Part shown: one piece after another, positions 26,916 to 40,252 of the stretch
Position numbering within the stretch: position 1 is the first letter of the stretch
Layout: every line of letters starts with the position of its first letter
Assembly (NCBI GenBank): GCA_020086605.1
Contig: JACBWW010000008.1
Span: 15,402,714 to 15,466,713 of the forward strand
Length of the DNA stretch: 64,000 nucleotides
From: Lanius collurio
Taxonomy: Eukaryota > Chordata > Aves > Passeriformes > Laniidae
Direction: 5' to 3'
Program-made: the position numbers and the translations under genes
Notes under the pieces: model-generated
Told to the model about the DNA's origin: nothing
Database searches by the model: none
The model's input: the letters and a program-made list of their open reading frames with translations, nothing else

Positions 26916-28596
26916 CTTGGCACCAGCAGCAAGATACAAAGGTGAGAGCACACGAAGCACAGACCATCTCTCCACCGAGTTGCTTTTCAGCCCTCTGTGG
27001 AGGTGGGCTAGAGAGGAATCTGGTCCTTCTCTTCCACCTCAACCAAAAGCCAGCACAGGGTCACCACCCAGCAAGCACCTTTCACCACCAGAGAGGTGCT
27101 GTGACCAGTGTGGTGCAGGAGTGCTCCCCCTGCCAGGGGCTGCCTACCACCCCTTGCCCAGACCAGATGGTGGTGCATTTTCAAACTCTCCCTCCTCTCC
27201 AAGCTTCACTCCTCACATCGAACCCTTCCAGAGAGAGTTTGAATTCTTCCCTATGTGGCTATCTTGACTGGGTATGAGAGCTGCTTGCATGCAGAACCCC
27301 CAGTTTTCCACATCATCCTGTGGAGCACACAAACCACTCACAGGCAGACACCCTGCTGGATCCAGACAACAGTTCATGCTGGGTGGGGATTTTGAAGCCC
27401 AGCACACCCCTTTAATGTTGGCTGCTTTCCATGCTGGAGTCCTGTCATTGATCACTCTTTTTCACCAAAGATACTCTGTATTCCTGTATCTTTCCCAACA
27501 CACTTTTTAAAAAACCTTTTCTTTTCTGAGCAGGGATAATGGGTACTGGATGCAGTATTCCTTGAACAGGTATGTTTCTTTTTTCCACAGTGTCATGTGA
27601 TGCTTTCTCTTTTGCTTTTTATACATTTTAACAGATCCTTACATTAAATTTTCTTAGTATAGAGCTTTCGCTAGTGAAGAATTTTTCTTTGTGATTCCAA
27701 TACTCCTAGATTTCTTCTTGAGAGACATTTGCTCATTTATAGTCTATCCATATGTATGTAAGGCTAGGACTGTTTTTCCTTGCATGCATAATGCAAAAGG
27801 CTCTTTTTTACCGTTAAATTTCATCATGGCAGTTTATCACCCAGTCATTCATTGTCAGTGAACACTGAGAAAGTAATTTTTCCCCAGCATAGCTAATGGA
27901 ATTATGCATGCCTTTTCCTTTGTGGGGTAAATATCACCAATGTTGCAGCCCTTGACCAGATGTCTTGGTTATAGTATTTGAGTGAAGAATGCTGGAAGGA
28001 ATGTGAGGTCTAATTCATTGTCAAAAGAAAGAGTCTGATCTTGAACATATTTTATCCCTGTAAGTATTTTAAATGATAGCTTCCTTCCCTCGGTTCTCTT
28101 TGATTCAGCAGATGCTGTGTAGCATCAGGACTACTTTGGGGAATATTTCATTCAAAATCACCATGCACTGGTCGGGTTGGATTTGTTTCCATAACTCTCT
28201 TTGACCACAACGATACCACATATTTTATATTCCTGAGTATATCAAAGCCAAGTGGCTAGATATGAAGCTTCTGTAGGTATGTAAGTCCATTTCTAGGATG
28301 AAAAAGGAAAATCAGAAGGAATACAGCACAAACTGGTGTGTTACATGGGACCTAAGGTTCCCATCTCACACATCAGATCTATTATCTCAAAAAGGCTTTG
28401 TGGAAGAATCAAAAACTGCATTTTCACAAAAGAGTGGATCAAAATTAGTCCTAGTTTAAGGACACAGCTGTGGTGACTGAAGTGGGTGCTGACATCAGGC
28501 AGGTCAAAAGGGAGTTGCCATGGTCTTTAAGACCAAGAATAAGGTCAATGGGCTTCTTAAGTAGGCCAAAGCCAAGGAGAAAGCTCAAAGTAGATT
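26916..28596. other. Non-coding stretch, nothing recognised
   Basis: No gene is recognised. Frames just after the gap (for example 26,942-27,277 plus, 111 codons) overlap frames on the other strand and have no domain. From about 27,500 the sequence becomes AT-rich with no long frame. Confidence 0.55.
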
Positions 28597-28927
28597 TGTG
28601 TTGTGTTGTTCTCTTGACTGTTGTGGTGGACCCCCCTGGGCCCCCCCCGCCAGTTCCCTATCATGTGACTCTGAGATAGTCAGTCTGTCCAATGTTCAAG
28701 CAGCCCAGCCTCTGATCTGGTTGGTTGTCTAACCCAGCTCCACTCCTGGTATCCCCTTTTCCCCCTCTCTGTGACAAAACCAACTGGACACAAAGCCTCA
28801 CCCTCTTACCCTTGCTGGTTGCCCAGTGGGCACTCTGTCTCTTGGGACAGAGGGAATAAATGACTTTAAGATCATAGATGAGGTCTGAGCAAAGATTTCT
28901 TTCTCTGCTTCTGGTGAGTAGCTAACA
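28597..28927 (+). mobile_element. Possible small ERV LTR (weak candidate)
   Basis: A segment of about 330 bases begins near a TGTGTTG and ends near TAACA. It contains an AATAAA at 28,855-28,860, about 70 bases before its end, and a pyrimidine-rich middle with two C runs (28,631-28,636 and 28,641-28,648). That layout, with a poly(A) signal followed by a short U5-like tail, resembles a retroviral LTR. I see no target-site duplication, no TATA box and no paired copy, and I do not recognise the family. It could equally be ordinary non-coding DNA. Confidence 0.33.
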
Positions 28928-31474
28928 GCTGGCACTAGCTCAAGTGGAGCTGCACAGCTGAGGAATATTTAGGCTATTTGTAAATGGTTTAAGATATTCC
29001 AAGGCATAAAGAGGCAAGCTTACCACAGAAATTAAGCAGTATGCAAAGCTACCAATAACCAGGCTTGACAAGTGATCTAATGTCAGTAGAAAATATTAAT
29101 TTGGATTTTTAGCCCAAATTTGTTATGTCTAGCAGACAATTCAGCCTGCCAATGGATCCAGAATGACAATAATGTGAAATTGACAAGAAAAATTATGATT
29201 ATTATTGACTTTGAAAAATGTGAGGCCTATAAAATGATCAAAGAGATGCCTATCATCAAACCAAGATAGTTTCATTTGCCCTCAGTAGTGAGTGTATGAG
29301 TAAGCAGAAATTCATCTAGCAGAAAATGTAGTAAGGTGCAGCTCTGACCAGAAAATTATTCCATGGCTTCCAGTTTATGTATCTGTATTCAGCTGTGGTA
29401 TTTGAAGCATTTTGTGGCATTTTCTTAAAGTATTTCTTAAGTAGCTGATCTTTCTTCTCAGGCTAAGCAAGTATTTTTTTTTCAAATTTCCTTTTATTTT
29501 TCAAACAATTTAATCATCTATCTTCTCACAGCAAGTCATTACTGTAAAAATTATACATGATTGATAAATACATATTTATCTTGCTTACTGAGTAGCTCTG
29601 CACCCATTTTTGGTGTATTCTCTTCTTTTATTTCAGAGAACATCTATAAAACATTTGATTCCCCCGACTGTTTTCTACACTCATCATTAATTTAATTTAG
29701 AGGGAGTTAAACTCTTGAACTAGTAGGTAAGTATTCACACAGAATAGAAATACAGGAAGAAAAAAGCACGTTGAAAAGCTTAACCTAATATTTTATTTTA
29801 ATCAGGCTTTTTATTTTTCCCTCAAAGGGTAATAAAAATAATGCACACAGTCAGCACAGTTTCATTTCCTCAGGAGATACACAGACAGAGTATTGTATCA
29901 GGTGTTATGAGGGCTTCTGTGGGAAGTGTGGCCTCTTTGTTTGTCCTTCATACCTCATCAGGCAGTGAGGGAAATTTGAGTAACTTCTTGAGACATGACC
30001 TATGAGTTTTCCCCACAAGTTTTTTCCTAAGGCTGAGTAAAGAGGGAGGTGTTGGCAGCTGTGGGGGACAAGACAGCAAAAGAGGAGAGGGTGAGGAGGA
30101 AAGGTGCAATATCAAGTCCTAGAATAGGTCAGAGCAGGACTCTATGACTTGCAGCAATTGGGACAGTTCATGAACAGTCTTTGATTTCAGCTTCCTCCAT
30201 TTTTATGAGAAATGGGTAGAAACAGTAACAATTTGATGTAGCTATACTGCTTTGACGAGTTGCTTAACTACACTGTCTTGAATCAAGAAGTTGTTTTATT
30301 AAAACCAACCATGTTTGCCTGGGTGCATGTTTCAAATAGTTGACTCTGGTTTGGGCTTGTTTTCACATTTCGTGTGAGACTTATGCTCCTTCACCAGCTT
30401 CTCTTTGCAAGTCCCTTTGCCCTAGCCTGTAGCTGCTGGAAGTGTTTCATTGATAGGAAACCAGAGAATTGCTTTTATTTCATGGGAGAGGCCAATTTAG
30501 AACAGAAGTAGGGGCAGGGGAGAAAACACATCTGTCAGGTATCAGATTATATATTCCATAGCTGAAGTGTTTGCATAACTTTTCAGTGGCTACCATTTAA
30601 AGAAAGAAAACCACTGATGGGCCTTTTCTTAATATATTCCTCTGAGTTTGACATGTTCACTGTGTACTGCCAGCAATCATTCTGTACTTGGAAGGTGAAG
30701 TTAGTTATATCTCCACTGTGGCCCCTGTGCCAGATAGCAAGACAGGACAGGCCTCCCCTGTTTTCACAATCTTGGCATTCAGCTGCTGGCAGTGCTGGGG
30801 GTTGCCCAGCTGTCCACACTCACAGGGGCCCTTGCCTTCCAGCCTGGGAGAGCGTGGGCTTGTTTGAGTGCCAGTTGTGTGTTATTGATAACAGTATCTG
30901 GAAAACATTCATTAGGCCATTTTGGTTAGTTGCTCAGTAACTCTAAAGAAACTGTCCAGTATTTCCCATTGGAGGAAAGGAAAATGTGACAACACGCAAT
31001 TTCAGCATTGGCATTTGCAGCTGTCCTATTACTGGCCAGATTTTTTCTTTACTAAGAAATTATCCAAGCAGATTTCCTTTTCTGAGCAGAAGGTGCTCAG
31101 ACAAGTCTTCCCACTCTGTGGCTATTGAGCACGTCTCAATATAGCTTTGCTCTCTTTGATTGAAGCTTGAAGGTTTTCAAATGCTTCTGGAGGTTTTTTT
31201 GCTAGCAGTCGCCTTCCTTATGTTGCTCAAATTATAGCTTGGTGAAATCCATGAAGCCCACGTACCTTCCACTTGCAGTAGGATGGTGCTTGGGCCACCT
31301 GGGCCACTCTCCCATTGACGAGTACGAGCTGGGTTTTTCATATCAAGGAAGGGTATTTTCTATTTTTGCTGCAAGGCAAAGCTACCAAGTGTTGTCTCTG
31401 AAATGGCAGGCTGTGTGCCAAATAAGAATTCACAAATGAACCCTGTAATTAGATAATGCATTACAATCAGTGAG

Positions 31475-31490
31475 AAAAAAAAAAAAAAAA
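31475..31490. repeat. Poly(A) tract, 16 bases
   Basis: A pure A run between unique sequences. No retroposon body is recognised upstream. Confidence 0.95.
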
Positions 31491-32524
31491 GCAGTCTGTG
31501 GAGACAATTAGCACTGTTTAACTGGTTTTGATTGCTCTGTTAAAGGGCAGAGTGAGACCTTTGATGTTCTTTCATAGCTGAGATGTACTAAAACCATGTG
31601 CAATGGCTTACATTCAAGACTTTGGCAAGATTTTTTTCACTCCTCATTTCTCTTCAATTCTATCAAAAAACCCCAAAGTCTGGAGTTAGAGCAAACCAGC
31701 AGCTTTTCCTAGAGATTTTCGTAGAAAATTGCCCTTTTATCTCCTATTTTCAGAGAAAAAGCCTCATGATGCACTTCAGGTACAACGAGCAGCAAGACGG
31801 CACACACTGGTGGGAGATGAGTGGTTTAGGAAAGAATCAAATTACATACTTTTTTATCACCGACTGAAGTTTCTCTGCACATTGATAAGTGTGTACAATG
31901 CTAAGTGTGTATAACTGATAAGTTATAGCATTTCAGTCCAACTGTACTAGAGATATCCTCCCCAGGAATTTTTTGTAGTGGATATAGTCATTTACATGAA
32001 TGCTTTGTAAAATTCTTGACTCCTAAGAAATTAAATGTTTTTAGACAAATAGTGGATATTATTTGTGTGTGCTGACACTAACTTTGAACCTTCTGCTTGG
32101 AGCAGGATGTTAAGCAAAATGACCTCCAGATTTTTCTTATAACCAGATTTTTCTACAATTTTCATTAGCTCAAAAACCCATTCTGTACATACTGTTAGTG
32201 TCAACCAGTTTCTTCAGACAAGTTATTGCATGTTGGTATATTTTCTTGTCCTGTCTATTCAGACATAAACACTTTTCTCTCCTTTATTTACATCTTAATA
32301 TGAACACTGTGGACATAGACTACAAAAGCACACTCTACAAAGGAACATGATTTAAAGCCCATGAAATCCATCATTCCAAATGCAATGCTGCTCTGAAGGT
32401 AGCTAGATTCTGGCTGCCTTCAGCTTCACCCATTTCTAACTTCAGTGTCAATTCTCTTCCTTCTCCAGTAAAATAAATTCTGGGTTAGGAGAGTGGTACC
32501 AAAGGGTAAGGTGTTATGCAACAG

Positions 32525-32569
32525 CACTGGGGGTGGCTGTGGAAGGAACAAGCCACCCCCAGTGGCTTG
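32525..32569. repeat. Inverted repeat with two competing hairpins
   Basis: A perfect 13-bp stem is formed by CACTGGGGGTGGC (32,525-32,537) and its reverse complement (32,552-32,564), with a 14-base loop. An overlapping 8-bp stem is formed by CAAGCCAC (32,549-32,556) and GTGGCTTG (32,562-32,569), with a 5-base loop CCCCA. The two structures share bases and cannot form together. No gene adjoins it and the function is unknown. Confidence 0.85.
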
Positions 32570-35500
32570 TTTGTCCAAATGGTCATCTGAACACAACAGC
32601 AACCCCTTCTTGCTGACTGATTTATCAGCATGTCCTGTGACATTTGAGTCTCACCGTGTGTCAAGTTTCATTTTCACACCAGTTTCACAATCTAGCTGGT
32701 TTTCTACCAGTTTTCCATCACCTGAGCAGACTTGAGGAGCAGTACACCACTACCATAGGTTGCAGCTTCAAGACTGCCACAGTGGCCAAATTCAGCATTT
32801 CTAATTAAGGCTACAGAGTCCCCATACAGTCCTCTGCTCTGGAAATGTCAAAGGGAATCCCAGGGTGGGGGTTCTGAAATCTTTTCAGTTCTATGGAGGG
32901 TAGAACAAGTCACAGGAACAGATCTAGCTATTTTATGTCTAGAGAGGCATGAACAAAGCCTAAATTTGAGTAAGAAGCCAGTTAAATCCTGTGTAGACTG
33001 ACTATATGTGCCATGTAAAAAAGTCAAAGCTCTGCAACATAATTAGAACTGAGAATCCCTCTTCTTTACTTGCAAACTGTGCTTTAAAGCACTTTTTTTT
33101 TTTCAGGTTGAAACCATTAATCTTGGCTGTACTCCATTTTTTCAGGCTGTACACTATTTCACTGGATTCCTTTTCACATGTGGTTTAACAACACCCCCAC
33201 AGCAGCTCTAGGTGCCGAAGAAATCAGGAAGTGGAACAGCACAAACAAGGGTGGTCACTGTGAGGGAGGCAATGCTTGCAAGAAGGCTTATGTGGAGGCA
33301 GATGCTAGGTAAATATAAATTCCTCTTAACTTATTTCAAGAAAATGTAAAAATAGAATCTCTAAAACCAGAGCACTGTATAGCCTAGCTGAACTTACCAG
33401 CTTCTTCAGTTCTCATTTTCAGTGGCCTCCATCACTTAATTAACAGGTATACAACCAGTGCTTTTATAAAATATTATTTTCTCATGAGCCATGTGACATC
33501 CACCTATGCCCTTAATGTGCAAACATATATACGCCATGCAAGTGGTACATTTTTGCATGTCCTTTCTCTGCCAGGTTTACACAGAACCAGGGGATTACTG
33601 TTTGCATCATCATTAGTCTAATAAAGCAATACCTCAGACTATTAGGTCATTCACAAAGAAAAGTGAATTATAAGTAGTCTTGAGAAGACATATTTTTCTC
33701 AGGTTAAATTCTCTCATTCTCTTTCAAGAAAAATAATTTTCAAAGCAAGAAAGGAGGTAGGCGCTAAATGCACAGACTCCTGTGGTGGGAGGAGACGTGC
33801 TGATGCAGACAGAGCTGTGTTTGCTGCTGTGACACCACGGTCAGTGGCTGTCCAGACTCAGTGCAGACTTCAGCAGACTAGCTAGCCTGTCTTTTTGAAA
33901 GAACATGGGGCCAGGGAAGGTCTACAGCTTGCAAAAGGGCCATGGACTGTTTTCAGAAGGCCTGTTTTAGGTGCCAATTGATAAATAAGTCCAGAACCAG
34001 CTCATGATACTGTGGTCATGCTCTACCAGTCATCCAAGAAAAGACAAGATGTAGACTTAGAAATAATAATAACTTTAAAAATTACTGAGGTTCTGTAGTC
34101 TAGTAAACCCTTCTGTTATGGCTTGGGAGCAAACCACAGCAGGAGTGCATCCTTCTGTGGAAGCAGCAACTGCTCTTCTCTGCTGGGCAGGGAAGGAGCC
34201 ATGCTTCAGCAGCTCTGGATAATAGGAACAAGGTGTCAGCATCATTGTTCTCTCAAGCTAAAATACTCCTGCTGTTGTGGTGACTCTAGATCAGCTCTTA
34301 AGTAAATAGAGACAGAAATCAGAAAGACAGAAGTCAGTTAAAAAATCAGTTAGGTTCCCAAAGGATTTTCAAAGTTGCTTGAGACCACTGATGGATGACA
34401 GGAGAGACACAGAAAACAATTGACTCTCCAGGGCAATTGTGTTTGATTCCTGTAGAGATAATAGGGGAAAATGACATTTAAAATTTAAATTAAAAAAAGT
34501 GAAAAGCTTGAAGAATCTAAATCTACATGCAAATGTAAACCTATAAATATAGATTATATATTATATGTTCTGAATAGAATCCTAGAAGCTAACCAATGAG
34601 CTTACTGAACCACTCTCAGCGGCACTGGAAAAACCTGGGTTTGTATATCTTCCCCATTTTGTCACACTTGAAGACCTTTAGGCCAGATGTCACCACTGTT
34701 GCTAGCACTGAGTCATCTGTCACATCAGCTGTGGTCTTACTGAAAATGGTCAGAAACACAGTGAAAGCAGGCGTCTTATTTTTGCTAAGGAGTTCCCCTA
34801 GTGACAACAAAATTGCTTATGCATTTAAATATGATAGAAGATATTTATCTACTCAGGTTTTTGGCTTTGGTTTTCAGTAAATTGACTACCAATTGATATA
34901 TATACATCTGACAAACTTGGTTTCACTCTCAGAGTTGACATGTGCAGCACTTTTCTTGTGGTAAGGCTTACTACTTTATTCATCTTCAGGAAAAAAAAGG
35001 AAGACTGGCACCTGCAATTCTGCTTCCAAATTGGCAAAGTGTTAAAAACAATTAGCCAATAAATGGACTGTTTTCCAAGCAGAACAATGAAATTATTGCC
35101 ATCTAGATAAGAAGTTAGTTTTAAATCTGGCCTCTTTTGTCTAGCCTAGCACAAAAGAGCTGGAGGGAGCCTTTGATTATCTGATGGGTAGAAGCTGGAG
35201 TGACCTGCCAGAGGAGGCTGGAAGTTATGGAAACATAAAATCAACTGGGACACAGCATGAAGGCAAGACCAAATGGAAAGAGAAAGTGAGAGAATGCAGA
35301 AACTTCACCACCTTGCCACACAGCTATTACCTCCTAGGGTAAAAAAGCAAACTGGGCAAGGGATGCTGAAGGGATGCTGATTTTTGTGCCTCTCATGTGC
35401 TATCTGCATGCAAAGTGAAAACAGCTCAGGCAGCTGCTTTCCGAGATCTGAACAGTCCTGCATCAGCCACCTCATGATGCCTGAAGTGGGGCAAAAAGGC

Positions 35501-36904
35501 AGGTTTGCCACAGTGTGTCCCTGCAGTCTTCTTTGGAGGCCTGGGCTTGGCACAGAGACCCCCAAAGGGCACCAGGTCAGCAGGATGCTGTGACAAGGGC
35601 CAGAGCTGGCAACCTGTGCAAAAGCTCTCCAGTGTCTAGGAACTGCTATTAGCAGATTGGCCTAAAGGTACTGATGCGAGTATAGTCATGTGGAATAGCA
35701 GGTCTGGCCCGAGACAGAGTGTCTTCAGTCTTTGAGAGCAACCCTGCCTGGTAATGAAGTTGGACCGGGGATAGCTTCTTGCAGTCCATGGCTTTTCATT
35801 GCAACTACACCCAGGCTTCATCTTTGGTGGGGACACAGCCATGACAGACAGGACGTACAACACAAGGCAGTTGTTCTGCAGAGTCAGGAGAGGCCAGGTA
35901 ACTTGTCATTTTCTTACATTATTTGGCATCTCTCTCTGCCGGGACACAAAGAGTATCTACAGTGACGAGTGAAGTGCTGGTTCTGTTTTCCACTCCATAG
36001 CGTGCACACCTTGTATGTATCTGTGCATGTGTTGGAGCTCCCCCCAGGAGCCCTGCTGTCTCCTCCTCATAACACAACGTGCTTGCAGCATGGCTCCTGG
36101 TCCTGCATAGCTGAGAAGGCACCAATGGGCTTTCATTCACCAGGAGCACAGCCAAGGGAGGCTGCTTCACACACCTACCCTGATCACAGGGTTTTCTCAT
36201 GTTCTCTTACTACACTGTTCATGTTTGCATAAATTTCTTGCTTTATTTCCACTGAATCTTTCATGTAAGGGGTCAAGTATATCCATTGGCAGCCTGCTCC
36301 TGTAGCAGTTGCCCTATCAGCACATCTGGATAGCAGGACAAGGCATTTGCTCTTTGTTATTTCATCCTAGATAAGTCAATGTGAAACATACCACTTCAAC
36401 TGAGGTTTTTCTTAAAGTGAACAAATGTAAAGTGTACAGGCATTTTCTGAATGATCTGAACTCTTTCTCTTCCTACTTTTGACTCATCTAAAGTTCTCTT
36501 CTGCTTGTTGTTTTTAATTGCACTCTTGAATTCCTGCATTCTGAAGATCATCATATCCTGCTCCACTCACCACCACCTGGTCTGATGTGAAGTGGTGACT
36601 TCTGTGTCAGCATTACCAGTGAGAGCAGACTGCCCTTGCTCACAGTATTTCTCACTTCTCCCAACCCAAGGCATAGCCAGCTCTGCACAGAAGTGCTGCA
36701 AGGCTCTGACACAGCATGGTGTGATGCAGATAGGAAGGCCTATTTTAATGGGAAATACCACTGCATCTGCCACAGGCATGACAAGAAAATGGGGTGCTGT
36801 ATGTTCAGTTACATAGAAAAATATCCCCCACACAAATCATAGAGAGAGCCTGAACCATGCATGGGCAGATCCCTGCTTATTCTTGACAACTGAGTGCTAG
36901 CACA

Positions 36905-37129
36905 AAACAAGAAGGGCTCTACAAGTACATCAGCATCAAAAAGATTAGGGAAATGTTAGGCCACTGCTGAAGCAGAATGGGTGACCCGGTAACAGAAGAC
37001 ACAGAGAAGGCAAAATTACTGAATGGCTTCTTTGACTCAGTCATCACTGGTGAGGAAGACTCTCAGGAGACCCATCCTTCAAAGGTAAGAGAGGAATTCT
37101 GGAGAAGGGAAGACTTCTCCTTGGCCTTT
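36905..37129 (+). mobile_element. CR1 LINE ORF2 fragment, cut by assembly gap
   Basis: In the frame of position 36,977 the protein reads GDPVTEDTEKAKLLNGFF and then DSV and a Q-rich segment. This is the CR1 ORF2 stretch between the endonuclease and the reverse-transcriptase core, where the family pattern is 'D-x-x-KAExLNxFFxSVF'. The upstream 'tacaagtacatcagcatcaa' block at about 36,921 also fits CR1 (YKYI-x-S-K). The element is 5' truncated near 36,905 and enters the N run in mid-ORF. The sequence after the gap is not CR1-like. Confidence 0.9.
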
Positions 37130-37485
37130 GNNNNNNNNNNNNNNNNNNNNNNNNNNNNNNNNNNNNNNNNNNNNNNNNNNNNNNNNNNNNNNNNNNNNNN
37201 NNNNNNNNNNNNNNNNNNNNNNNNNNNNNNNNNNNNNNNNNNNNNNNNNNNNNNNNNNNNNNNNNNNNNNNNNNNNNNNNNNNNNNNNNNNNNNNNNNNN
37301 NNNNNNNNNNNNNNNNNNNNNNNNNNNNNNNNNNNNNNNNNNNNNNNNNNNNNNNNNNNNNNNNNNNNNNNNNNNNNNNNNNNNNNNNNNNNNNNNNNNN
37401 NNNNNNNNNNNNNNNNNNNNNNNNNNNNNNNNNNNNNNNNNNNNNNNNNNNNNNNNNNNNNNNNNNNNNNNNNNNNNNNNNNNNN
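37130..37485. other. Assembly gap (356 N)
   Basis: These 356 unresolved bases start within CR1 ORF2. At this size the gap cannot hold the rest of a full CR1 3' end (more than 1.5 kb from this point), so the copy is probably internally deleted, truncated, or the gap size is only an estimate. Confidence 1.
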
Positions 37486-40162
37486 ATTTTCTTTGTTGTC
37501 CTTCTCAATGCTAAAAACGATCACAGAACTGGAGTAATGACTGAAAAATCCTGCAAAAAATTAGTCCCAGTAAAGCAAAATTAGTGTCATCTGCATTCTG
37601 ATCTTTGCTGAATTTGCTTCCTAGAAATTCTCTTGTAAATACTGGCCTCCCATTGTCAAAGAGAAGTGAATTTGAATTAATCCTGACAGAACTTCTACTG
37701 AAGTTAATTATAAGATCATAATTGTAGCTATTTGCAGCTAAGATCTTATTTTAGGAATTCTGCATATACAGCAAGACAGCAGAAACCTTTCTGTGCAGTA
37801 CTTTGTGATTAGTTAAGTGTTACTAGTACACTTTGTCAGATGTTTGGAACAAAGAATTCCTATCACCAGGTCAAAAAATCTTTTATAGCATCTGATATCT
37901 TCCATAACCTATTTTGAATAGCAAATGCCTTCAGCAAAACGATAGGCATGAAAAGTTGGTAAAAATGGCATGAATTACAGGCTACATCCCACTGGGGTTT
38001 TTTTTGCAATGCATATAAAAACCACAAATGGTGCCTACTAAACAGAAGTGTCCGGCCTACAGGTGAGATATTTACTGCTCTCCAGGCATTCTCCTATGAT
38101 GAAGCTGTTGTTCCCAGTCTGCTGATAGCAATGCCCATGCCATTCAATCACTTCCATGTTTCCTTCTCTAAGTGCACAGGAACTAAAGCAGGAGTGCAGC
38201 ATGTCCTATCTCCAGCCTGAAAAACAGAGATGTACATTTGCCCGATGCACCAGCTCTCCCCATAAGCACACAGACATGGGCCCATTAAAGACAGAAAAAG
38301 CACACAGCAGGCCTGTGCCCTGAGGACTGCTGGCATGCTGCAGGTATGTGGCAGGAACCCATGAGTCTGTCACTCTTGTTTGGCACAGAAAAAACATCAG
38401 AGCATAGGGACGGCAGCAGTCCTTCCTGGTGCTGGCACAAGCAGATCTGCAGCTTTGGTGCATTGATCCTGAAGCCAGCAGGATTAGGCAACCATTTGGA
38501 GTTAAGCACATGCTTACGTGCACAGTCAGGTCACTGCCAGCACCCTGCATTGCTGAGCATGTGCTACTGCCTCCCATGGTGGAACTCAAGGAAAGGTGAG
38601 GGGCGTTTGCATCTCTGGACATCCACAGAAGTGTTTCCAACAGCCCTATAGTCAAGATAATTGTATATACATTTTTGAATGAAAGTATATTGGACAGGGA
38701 GGGGGACAAAAAAAATGTAACATATAATATGGCACATTTAAGTCTGAGAGATATGAAAGAGTAACAGAATTAATGCTTGTGCTCAGTCTCCATGGAAGCT
38801 ACCCTTACATCTTCATAGAATTTGCCTTGCTCACACACAGACAAATATGTACATGCCCTTCACACTATCAGCTTGTAGGTTAGCCCTGAATATTTGTGTG
38901 GAAGTAGGTCAAAAGAAGTGAAGCTTGAATGCCCACTGTGGCGGGCTGTCTGGTGGCATCCACCCCGTGAGCTCAATGGGCAGGAGAGATGAAGCAGCCA
39001 CACAGCTCCTTCCCTGTGGCTGGCCAAGTGAGACTTCCCAGTACAGTGCTAAACACATCCATGCAGGACTGACCTACAGGTGGCCAGAATGTCTTTCTGT
39101 TACAATTTTAACATTATATGCTCTGGCTGCAGCTTAAAACTGACCAAGCAATCTTCATTCTAAAGGCAGGAAGTGCATTTCATTTGCATAGCTCTGATGG
39201 GATTAAAGGAGGCATTAGAGTAATTAAGGTCAGAGGGATTTACCATTTACTAAATCCCTAAATCCACCTCCGTTCCAACATAATTCAGCAATATCATGGG
39301 GCAAAAGGTCACTGAAACAATTTATGTCTGTCTAGCCTTCCATCAGAAAGAGATAAACCCTTTTCTGGGCAAAGAGGTTTTTGGACAGCACGCATATACA
39401 TTATTACCACACAGACAACACAAGAAACTGTCTTGGTTACCATCTGAATCCATTAGCTAGACTATAATTTGAGTTTGGTTTTTCCTGGGTTTTGTTGGGG
39501 AAATAAATATCTTTTATGCACATGAACATACATGGTTTCAATTTAAAAAACCCCAACCCCCAAAAACCTCCTAGTTGATACAGATCTTAAAAATGCATTC
39601 CAATAAATGTCTTCCCAAGTTTAAATATTAAAGGATCCATCTGTTAAAATGAGAATAATAAATGCACAGGGAACATTTGGAAGATAATGTATTATGGAAT
39701 ATTATGTGTTCTAATGAGTAAGCTTGCAGCAGTTATTACTTTTAATTAAATGTACATTTGACACCACTGAAGAACTTAGCTCCCAAGGCTTCATTGTTAT
39801 CTGTAATCCAAAGCTGCTCAATTGAATTGAAGGAGCCCTGAGGTAGAGTAATGGTGAGCAAAGCTGCTCCAGGGACAGATACACATGCATTTCTTGCCTT
39901 GTGCAAGTCCAGTTAGCTCCAAGCCAAACAGATTAGACTGGGTGTCCTTCTCCACTCGCAGCCTTTATTGCCAACTTAACTGTAAACTGTATCACCTGAA
40001 GTAATCCTAGACATACTCTGTAGAGCTTTGCACTAGAGAAATTGTGCCTTTCTGGACAGAAGAGGGATTTGCAGAGCTCTCAGCCAAGTAGGTGCTTCAT
40101 AATGATATTTTAGTGATGAGCCTGACACTATGTTGTACTTAATGCACAATTTGACCCACCTA
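37486..40162. other. Non-coding stretch, nothing recognised
   Basis: No gene is recognised. A 167-codon minus frame at 38,206-38,709 overlaps a 101-codon plus frame and has no domain. The segment 39,680-39,930 is free of repeats, with AT-rich homeodomain-like motifs (TTTTAATTAAAT near 39,741), and is discussed as a possible conserved element. Confidence 0.55.
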
Positions 40163-40252
40163 ATCTAGTGGGAGATGTTGCTGCCCATTGCAGGGGTGGT
40201 AGAATAAATGACCTTTAAAAGGTCCCTTCCAACCTAAACTATTCTGTGATTT
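40163..40252 (+). mobile_element. CR1 LINE 3' tail fragment
   Basis: About 90 bases match the extreme 3' end of bird CR1. They include 'gctgcccattgcagggg' near 40,180, then 'aaatgaccttta', and then 'aaggtcccttccaacct' near 40,219 and 'attctgtgat' at 40,241-40,250. The last block corresponds to the 'ATTCTATGAT' 3' repeat of CR1. Severe 5' truncation of this sort is typical for CR1. It carries no coding sequence. Confidence 0.88.

Larger units (their letters stand above)
28928..36904. other. Non-coding stretch, nothing recognised
   Basis: No gene or named repeat is recognised over about 8 kb. It holds a run of 16 A at 31,475-31,490, a T run near 33,088-33,103 and the inverted repeat at 32,525-32,569, listed separately. 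Short frames with no domain occur throughout, for example 94 codons at 34,596-34,880 plus. Confidence 0.55.

Noticed and set aside
26329..27267. 312-codon frame and companions across the second N run
   Set aside because: Artefact of unresolved bases and the GGAGA repeat (ERRGE repeats).
36977..37537. 186-codon frame across the third N run
   Set aside because: Only its first part is real and it is CR1 ORF2. The rest is N.
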